Below, piece after piece: positions 44,194 to 49,272 of a stretch of DNA of 49,272 nucleotides. Source of the stretch: Bacteroidota bacterium. Lineage in GTDB: Bacteria; Bacteroidota; Bacteroidia; Bacteroidales; CG2-30-32-10. The stretch is taken from positions 1 through 49,272 of the forward strand of contig JACAAW010000008.1 of the NCBI GenBank assembly GCA_013377115.1, in the 5' to 3' direction. Below the pieces are notes generated by a model. That model saw only the letters and a program-made list of their open reading frames with translations. It searched no databases and was not told the DNA's origin. The position numbers were made by a program, and so were the translations under genes. How positions within the stretch are numbered: the first letter of the stretch is position 1; each line of letters starts with the position of its first letter.

Positions 44194-45579
44194 ATGTCAG
44201 ATATTTATAACAAATTTATAGAAGATTCAGAGACCAAAGCCTTTGATCCCAAACATCGTAAAACGATAAAATTCAATATTTCTCGTTACGAAACCGCTGT
44301 TGTTAAAGGAATGAAACAATTTTGTAATCTCGAACTTGCCAAACAACGCGCTTCTAATTTAAAACATAAAGCTGTTAATGATCTCGACAAATATTTAGTT
44401 GAATTTGAGGCTATTTTTACTCATAGAGGTGGAAAAGTTATTTGGGCGCAAGATGATAAGGAAGCTGTAAAAGAAATTATTTCTATTTGTAGAAAATATG
44501 ATGCAAAGCATATTGTGAAATCGAAATCCATGACTACCGAGGAAATTGAAATTAACCATGCTCTTGAAGAAAATAAAATTGAATCTTTAGAAACTGATTT
44601 AGGTGAATATATTGTTCAAATAGCTGGAGAGAAACCTTACCATATTGTTACTCCGGTTATGCATAAATCAAAAGAGGAAATAGCAGAACTTTTTAATCAA
44701 AAATTTGGCATTCCAAAAGAGAGCACACCCGAGCAAATTACAGGCTTTGTGCGTAAGTTATTAAGAGATAAATTTACATCTGCTGATATAGGAATTACTG
44801 GAGCAAACTTTATTGTTGCTGATACTGGCGCAATTGCTCTTACCGAAAACGAAGGTAATGGAATGATGTCTGTTTCCTTTCCAAAAGTTCAAATAGTTAT
44901 TGTTGGTATTGAAAAAGTAATTCCATCAATGAAAGATTTGGATGCTTTTTGGCCACTATTAGCTGCTCATGGAACGGGACAAAATATCACTGTTTACAAT
45001 TCTATTATCAGTGGTCCGCGCCAGGAAGGTGAAGTTGATGGTCCTCTTGACATGTATGTTATTTTGCTAGACAATGGCAGAACTGAATTATTAGCGCAAG
45101 AAGAACAACGTCGTGCTTTATCTTGTATTCGTTGTGGAGCTTGTTTAAATGGCTGTCCTATTTACAAAAATATAGGTGGTCATGCTTATGGAACAACTTA
45201 TAGCGGACCAATTGGTTCGGTAATTACTCCACATTTGAAGGGAATGCACGATTTTAAACATTTAAGCTTTGCTTCATCACTTTGCGGAAAATGTACGGAA
45301 GTTTGTCCTGTAAAAATCAATTTACATAATTTACTTTTGTATAACAGAAGAGATTCTGTAAAAACTGGTCATGCAAAAGGAAGCGAAAAAATGGTGATGT
45401 TCTTTTACAAAAAAGCCATGCTAAATCGCTGGATGATTGATAAAAGCGGATCTGGATTAAAGAATTTTGCTGTGAAAAAATTCTTTAAAAAAGCTTGGGG
45501 GCCAAGAAGAGAAGTACCGACAATTGCCAAAAAATCGTTCAACCAACAATGGAAAGAGCAGCGCGGACTTAAGAATTAG
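44194..45579 (+). CDS. lutB: LutB-like iron-sulfur L-lactate utilisation protein
   Basis: A 461-residue protein: a LUD (DUF162) domain in residues 65-300 and a C-terminal ferredoxin-like part with CIRCGACLNGCPIY (near residue 310) and CGKCTEVCPVKI (near 364), giving two [4Fe-4S] clusters. In LutABC the three proteins oxidise L-lactate to pyruvate. lutA and lutC are absent from the window, so a separate location or a different redox role is possible. The Cys of a YxGHxxxx segment (YKNIGGHAYG) is followed by the conserved GPIGSVITP. Confidence 0.9.
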   Translation: MSDIYNKFIEDSETKAFDPKHRKTIKFNISRYETAVVKGMKQFCNLELAKQRASNLKHKAVNDLDKYLVEFEAIFTHRGGKVIWAQDDKEAVKEIISICRKYDAKHIVKSKSMTTEEIEINHALEENKIESLETDLGEYIVQIAGEKPYHIVTPVMHKSKEEIAELFNQKFGIPKESTPEQITGFVRKLLRDKFTSADIGITGANFIVADTGAIALTENEGNGMMSVSFPKVQIVIVGIEKVIPSMKDLDAFWPLLAAHGTGQNITVYNSIISGPRQEGEVDGPLDMYVILLDNGRTELLAQEEQRRALSCIRCGACLNGCPIYKNIGGHAYGTTYSGPIGSVITPHLKGMHDFKHLSFASSLCGKCTEVCPVKINLHNLLLYNRRDSVKTGHAKGSEKMVMFFYKKAMLNRWMIDKSGSGLKNFAVKKFFKKAWGPRREVPTIAKKSFNQQWKEQRGLKN

Positions 45580-45630
45580 TTGAAGAGTAATTCGTTAAAT
45601 CGTCCATTTGCGGTTCTCAAATAGATTCTT

Positions 45631-46491
45631 TTAAAACCGTTTCAAAATTCTTAAAATATCTGTTAAATAGCCCTGGCCGAAGAGGTTAAGATGCACTAAT
45701 AGAGGATATAAATTACAAATGTCAATTCGTTCTTCCCAGCCATTTTCTAATTTAAATTCACCATTGTAACTATTGTAAAATTCTTGATTAAAGCCACCAA
45801 ACAGCTTTGTCATTGCAATATCCATTTCTCTATGGCCAAAATATGCGGCTGGATCGAAAATACAAGGGTTTCCATTATTATCAGCCATAAAATTTCCGCT
45901 CCACAAATCACCATGAAGTAATGAGGGCTTTTCTTTTGGAAAAATATTGTCCATTATTGAAAATAGTGAATCAAATTTTGATGTGATTGCTTTATCCACA
46001 AATTGATTGTTTCTGGCAAGTCTAAGTTGAAACTCTATACGATTTTCAATAAAAAATGAAGCCCAATCAAGTTTCCCTGTATTATATTGTTTTAGTGAAC
46101 CGATGTAATTATCATGATCAAGTCCAAAATTTACATTTGTATTTTGGTGAAGTTTTGCCAGAGAAATGCCAAATATTTCCCAGAAATTCTTTGATTGTAT
46201 TGAAGATTCAAGCCATTCTAATAATAAAAAAGAAAAATTTTCAGTATTACCAATGTGAATTGTATTGGGTATTTTTATTTCATTTGTTTCCCGAAGTAAA
46301 TTAAGACCCCTTGCTTCTAATTCAAACATTTGGGGATATTTCGCCGTATTATTTAATTTTAAAAAGTAATTTCTTTCTTTTGTTTCAATTTTTATTGCTG
46401 TGTTTATTGAACCACCAGAAACACTTTTAAAATTCAATATTTTTGAATTCAAAAATTTGGTAATTACAGTTGTAACTTCTGTTGGTACCAT
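45631..46491 (-). CDS. Fructosamine kinase family protein
   Basis: A 286-residue enzyme of the FN3K family, which phosphorylates sugar adducts on protein lysines or free ketosamines so that they break down (deglycation). Kinase-like motifs: SVSGGSINTAIKIETKERN near residues 20-38 (nucleotide loop), catalytic LLHGDLWSGNFM near 190-202 and metal-binding IFDPAAYFGHREMD near 208-224. It starts immediately next to thpR (1 base apart) on the same strand, so they are likely an operon. Cytoplasmic. Confidence 0.93.
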   Translation of the reverse strand: MVPTEVTTVITKFLNSKILNFKSVSGGSINTAIKIETKERNYFLKLNNTAKYPQMFELEARGLNLLRETNEIKIPNTIHIGNTENFSFLLLEWLESSIQSKNFWEIFGISLAKLHQNTNVNFGLDHDNYIGSLKQYNTGKLDWASFFIENRIEFQLRLARNNQFVDKAITSKFDSLFSIMDNIFPKEKPSLLHGDLWSGNFMADNNGNPCIFDPAAYFGHREMDIAMTKLFGGFNQEFYNSYNGEFKLENGWEERIDICNLYPLLVHLNLFGQGYLTDILRILKRF

Positions 46492-46492
46492 A

Positions 46493-47050
46493 CTATCTTA
46501 AAATATAGGATTTCAAACCAAAATACTGTGGTCCGGTTTTATGCAAAATGCTTTCGTAGAGGTGAAATTCAGTAACTTTTATTTTTTGAATTTCTTTATT
46601 TTTAAATAAATCAATTTGATTTTGAAATGCTTTTTTGTCTGCAATATTCTTTATCCTCCCTAAAGTTAGGTGAGGAACAAAATTCTGTCTGTCTTTTGTA
46701 AAACCTATGGTTTCTAATTGGTCGAAGATTGCTTTTACCAAATTTTCTAAATGTTCACTTTTTTCAATTCCGAGCCATATAACTCTTGGTTCGTATTTAC
46801 TTCCAAAAATTCCTATATTATTGACATTCAATTCAAATGAGTTGAAATTTAATGTGATTTTATTTAGAATTTGATCAATTTCTTCAATTTTATTTTCTTG
46901 AGTTTCTCCCAAAAATTTTAGGGTTAAATGAGTAACATCTAAATTTACCCATGTGATATTATCTGATTTAAAATTTTGTTTAAAGGAGGTGTGTATATTT
47001 TTATAAGCATCGTTGGGATTGATTTTTATTGCAATAAACAGACGTTTCAT
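46493..47050 (-). CDS. thpR: RNA 2',3'-cyclic phosphodiesterase (2H family)
   Basis: A 185-residue 2H phosphoesterase with both catalytic boxes: H41-L-T43 in HLTLKFLGE and H127-L-T129 in HLTLGRIKN. It opens 2',3'-cyclic phosphates and resembles the bacterial 2'-5' RNA ligase. The starting MKRLFIAIKI is typical of the family. It precedes the fructosamine kinase gene with a 1-base gap. Confidence 0.95.
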   Translation of the reverse strand: MKRLFIAIKINPNDAYKNIHTSFKQNFKSDNITWVNLDVTHLTLKFLGETQENKIEEIDQILNKITLNFNSFELNVNNIGIFGSKYEPRVIWLGIEKSEHLENLVKAIFDQLETIGFTKDRQNFVPHLTLGRIKNIADKKAFQNQIDLFKNKEIQKIKVTEFHLYESILHKTGPQYFGLKSYILR

Positions 47051-47103
47051 GAATGATTGTTTTTACAATAGTACAAAAAAAATACTGACAGAAACGAATG
47101 AAA

Positions 47104-47135
47104 TTTGTTGAAATAAAAAATTTCCTGTATGTTTG
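47104..47135 (+). promoter_or_regulatory. Promoter of tRNA-Ala
   Basis: TTTG (47104-47107), exactly 20 bases, then TATGTTTG (47128-47135), a perfect Bacteroidota consensus promoter. Transcription would start near 47142, a few bases before the mature tRNA 5' end. Confidence 0.8.
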
Positions 47136-47145
47136 CATAAATAAT

Positions 47146-47222
47146 GGGGGATTAGCTCATTTGGCTAGAGCGCTTGCCTGGCAGGCAAGAGGTAAGGGGT
47201 TCGATTCCCCTATTCTCCACCA
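47146..47222 (+). tRNA. tRNA-Ala (anticodon GGC)
   Basis: A 77-base cloverleaf. The acceptor arms GGGGGAT and ATTCTCC pair with two G-U wobbles; the D arm is GCTC...GAGC; the anticodon stem CTTGC/GCAAG encloses loop CTGGCAG with anticodon GGC; the T arm AGGGG-TTCGATT-CCCCT is standard. Discriminator A and CCA are encoded in the gene. It reads GCC and GCU codons. Perfect promoter just upstream and a hairpin beginning at the final A. Confidence 0.97.
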
Positions 47223-47252
47223 GAAATGCTGCAGTCTAATGGCAGCATTTCT
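47222..47252 (+). terminator. Hairpin immediately after tRNA-Ala (terminator or processing signal)
   Basis: AGAAATGCTGC (47222-47232) and GCAGCATTTCT (47242-47252) pair perfectly over 11 bp with a 9-base loop. The first A is the last base of the encoded CCA. No long T tract follows (only TTTCTATATT), so it may be a weak terminator or a 3'-trailer structure used in processing. Confidence 0.6.
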
Positions 47253-47276
47253 ATATTAACAAACTTAAATTTTAAA

Positions 47277-47987
47277 ATGGTTTTTAAGAAAATCTACTTT
47301 TATTTTTTCCTTTTGTTATTTTTTTCTTTTGGCGTTCAAGCTCAAAAACAAACTTCTCTTAGTTTTGGTTGCAATTTTTCTAGATTCTTTAAACCTCTTA
47401 GTAATTTAGAAATTCCTTTGTATCAATTCAATCAAGCAAATCCTGATATTGAAGAACCATATGATATGCCGGAAATATTCAATGGTTTAAGTTTGAGTTT
47501 AATGTCGGGAAATAAAGAAATTGGCTTAATCCTTTCATGGAATAACAAGCATGGAATAGCTAAAGCTGAAGGAATTGCTTCAGGATATGGAGAAACGGAG
47601 TATTCTATCAGAAAAATCAAAACAAGATTTAATGTTGTTAGTATTGGTCCATATTTTCCAATTGGAGAAAGATTGAAACTTGGTATTACTGGAGATTTAG
47701 GTTTGCTAAAATTCAAAAAGAAAATAGCACCAGAAGCGGTTTATGGTGATGCAAAATGGGAGAAATATTATGACAAAAAAGGCAATTGGTTGTTAGGTTT
47801 AACCCTAAGTCTAAATTATCAATTATATAAAGGACGTGCAATAGGATTGAATGTTCAGCCATATGCCCAAATATTATGGTTAACTACTTCGCCAACTTAT
47901 TCAACTTTAACAACAGAACATAAATATTATTATAATCCCTCTAATTTCGGATTAACAGCATATTTATCCCTAAATTGGAGCAACTAA
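47277..47987 (+). CDS. Secreted protein, probable small outer-membrane beta-barrel
   Basis: 236 residues from the ATG at 47277; an earlier in-frame ATG at 47226 lies in the tRNA trailer hairpin and is rejected. Residues 1-22 form a signal peptide (VFKKIYFYFFLLLFFSFGVQ, cut near VQA). The mature sequence alternates hydrophobic and polar residues with Tyr, Trp and Gly (KLGITGDLGLLKFKK; RAIGLNVQPYAQILWL) and ends in Trp-Ser-Asn, as in outer-membrane beta-barrel proteins. I do not recognise the family. The next gene starts directly at its stop. Confidence 0.7.
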   Translation: MVFKKIYFYFFLLLFFSFGVQAQKQTSLSFGCNFSRFFKPLSNLEIPLYQFNQANPDIEEPYDMPEIFNGLSLSLMSGNKEIGLILSWNNKHGIAKAEGIASGYGETEYSIRKIKTRFNVVSIGPYFPIGERLKLGITGDLGLLKFKKKIAPEAVYGDAKWEKYYDKKGNWLLGLTLSLNYQLYKGRAIGLNVQPYAQILWLTTSPTYSTLTTEHKYYYNPSNFGLTAYLSLNWSN

Positions 47988-48467
47988 ATGAGATATTTAA
48001 AAACAATTTTTATTATTTTTTTGGTTGTATTAACCTCCATTTTTTTAAATTCTTGTGATAAAAACACCAAGAATTTAAAAAAATATTATGGTGTTTGGGA
48101 GATTAAAACCTTCGATATTTATTCTCTTAATAACTCAACGGGAGAATTTGATTTATTTTCATCCTATTCCACCCAAAATGATACAGCAACTAGCTATTTT
48201 ACACTTTATGATTACCTTGATAAATATAATAAGGAAAATTTAGGAACCTTTAAATTCAATTCGAATATTGTATCCTTATTATCTTTAAAATTAAACGGGA
48301 ATGGCTTTTTTTGGTATGTTGATTCTGATGATGTCCTTTGTTTTTGGGATGGTGGCAACATTAATTATAAGATTGATGTAACTAGCCGAAAAAGCAATAA
48401 AATGGAATTTACGTTTATCGCTGGGAACCAAAAAGAAGTTTTTTCACTTGTCAGAGCAGATGTTTAG
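47988..48467 (+). CDS. Hypothetical lipoprotein, possibly lipocalin-like
   Basis: A 159-residue lipoprotein (lipobox FLNSC, Cys23). The text KYYGVWEIKTFDIYS with a later IDVTSRKSNKMEFTFI resembles the start and end strands of lipocalin-like domains (G-x-W pattern), but the match is loose. It begins at the base after the barrel gene's stop, so the two form a unit. Function unknown. Confidence 0.65.
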   Translation: MRYLKTIFIIFLVVLTSIFLNSCDKNTKNLKKYYGVWEIKTFDIYSLNNSTGEFDLFSSYSTQNDTATSYFTLYDYLDKYNKENLGTFKFNSNIVSLLSLKLNGNGFFWYVDSDDVLCFWDGGNINYKIDVTSRKSNKMEFTFIAGNQKEVFSLVRADV

Positions 48468-48510
48468 ATTTAGATAGGTTATTATTAAAAATTACCAAAA
48501 AAAATTACAG

Positions 48511-49176
48511 ATGAAAAAAATATGCACTTTTATTTTTATAATTGTATTAATGAAAATTTCTCATGCACAAAAAGTAGAAATTAAAAAAGAAACAAAACCA
48601 ATGAATGTAGCAATTTTAATTTACGAAGGAATTTATATGCTTGATTTTACTGGCCCTTACGAGATTTTTGTTGACACATACTCAAAGGATGGAAAACCTC
48701 TGTTTAATGCCTATACAGTGGCGCCAGGCGACACAATGATAAAAGCACATTCGGGTCTAAATGTTAAAGCTGATTTTTCAATAAAAAATGCCCCGCAACC
48801 TGATATTTTTGTTATTCCTGGTGGCGACCTATCACTATTAAAGAACAATGAACCATTGAAAAAGTGGTTAATTGAAACTGCCAATAAATCACAAATCGTT
48901 GTGTCGGTATGCACAGGTGCATTTATACTATCGAGTGCCGGTTTACTAGATGGAATGGAAGCAACAACTTGGTATGGTGCTATTGATAAACTTCAAGAAT
49001 TGACTCCTAAAGCAAAAGTGGTCAAAGATAAACGTATTACCGATAACGGAAAAATAATCACTACGGCAGGCGTTTCTGCTGGAATTGATGGAGCTTTATA
49101 TATTGTTTCAAGGCTATTTGGAAAAGAAACTGCTACCGCAACAGCAAAATATATTGAATATAAAGGTTGGGAATAG
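48511..49176 (+). CDS. Exported DJ-1/PfpI family protein
   Basis: A 221-residue protein of the DJ-1/PfpI (GATase1-like) superfamily. The nucleophile Cys134 is in VVSVCTGAFIL, preceded by FVIPGGDLSLL. The N-terminus MKKICTFIFIIVLMKISHAQ is a signal peptide, which is not usual for this mostly cytoplasmic family. After the signal, MNVAILIYEGIYMLDFTGPY matches the isonitrile hydratase/AraC-amidase subgroup. Its periplasmic substrate is unknown. It lies 43 bases downstream of the preceding lipoprotein gene. Confidence 0.88.
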   Translation: MKKICTFIFIIVLMKISHAQKVEIKKETKPMNVAILIYEGIYMLDFTGPYEIFVDTYSKDGKPLFNAYTVAPGDTMIKAHSGLNVKADFSIKNAPQPDIFVIPGGDLSLLKNNEPLKKWLIETANKSQIVVSVCTGAFILSSAGLLDGMEATTWYGAIDKLQELTPKAKVVKDKRITDNGKIITTAGVSAGIDGALYIVSRLFGKETATATAKYIEYKGWE

Positions 49177-49202
49177 GTAAAATTAATTTTTTATTTATTT
49201 TT

Positions 49203-49234
49203 ATTGACTTTAATTTCAGATTATTGTAATTTTG
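49203..49234 (+). promoter_or_regulatory. Promoter of the gene cut by the right edge
   Basis: ATTG (49203-49206), exactly 20 bases, then TAATTTTG (49227-49234), a strong match to the Bacteroidota consensus, 28 bases before the ATG at 49263. It implies that the DJ-1 transcript and the next gene are separate. Confidence 0.6.
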
Positions 49235-49262
49235 TTTAGAATTAATCTAAATAACAATAATT

Positions 49263-49272
49263 ATGAAAAATC
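49263..49272 (+). CDS. Start of a truncated gene at the window edge
   Basis: ATG AAA AAT C is all that is visible. It is called a gene start only because a good promoter lies 28 bases upstream and because M-K-N is a common start for exported proteins in this lineage. Product unknown. Confidence 0.4.

Noticed and set aside
45992-46000. DnaA-box-like TTATCCACA
   Set aside because: A single copy inside the fructosamine kinase gene; isolated and so likely chance.
47226-47276. Upstream ATG extension of the barrel protein
   Set aside because: It would begin in the tRNA trailer hairpin and delay the signal peptide by 17 residues.

Overview
The window is an AT-rich chromosomal segment from a member of the Bacteroidota. 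It looks most like a Flavobacteriia- or Cytophagia-type lineage, but I cannot place it more exactly. The evidence is the gene content (GH3-family protein, DUF4292, DUF4175, DUF4846, DUF3820, LytTR regulator, YwqK/MORN protein, large NtrY-like kinase), weak or absent Shine-Dalgarno sequences, and several matches to the Bacteroidota promoter pattern TTTG-N~20-TAnnTTTG. Almost every base lies in intact, closely packed genes. I see no phage, insertion sequence, CRISPR array or obvious genomic island.

Layout. 1-4212: the tail of a probable hemW, a GH3-family protein, a LysE-type exporter, a membrane metallophosphoesterase and a secreted START-domain protein. 4214-11193: a complete efflux operon on the minus strand (TetR regulator, TolC, lipoprotein HlyD, two ABC ATPases, two ABC-2 permeases). 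It resembles E. coli cecR-ybhGFSR, with YbhF split into two genes. It carries a TetR-type operator over its promoter and REP-like palindromes in two internal gaps. 11214-22909: a cell-envelope block with a LysM lytic transglycosylase, an EnvC-like degenerate M23 protein, a DUF4292 lipoprotein, a TPR lipoprotein, a sugar nucleotidyltransferase, dUTPase, an L,D-transpeptidase and a polysaccharide flippase. 22956-34012: a 1239-residue sensor kinase, then a tight minus-strand run DUF4175 > anti-sigma-type ATPase > ybeY > mnmG > methyltransferase. 34116-37029: small proteins and an overlapping pair of lipoproteins that look like cell-wall hydrolases. 37266-49272: RNase R, a LytTR response regulator, a MORN-repeat protein, NadA, RpiB, LutB, fructosamine kinase, ThpR, tRNA-Ala(GGC), two secreted proteins of unknown function, an exported DJ-1/PfpI protein and the first codons of another gene.

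The observations I rate highest are these. (1) Two sequences matching the ParB-binding parS centromere site sit in the 29-bp and 22-bp gaps on either side of mnmG, and a degenerate third copy lies in the kinase gene. This suggests an origin-proximal chromosome-segregation locus without parAB in view. (2) The two ABC ATPases carry complementary defects (Q-loop and H-loop lost in one, signature lost in the other), which predicts one working and one dead ATP site. (3) DUF4846 shows possible papain-like catalytic residues and overlaps an intact M23 lipoprotein gene.
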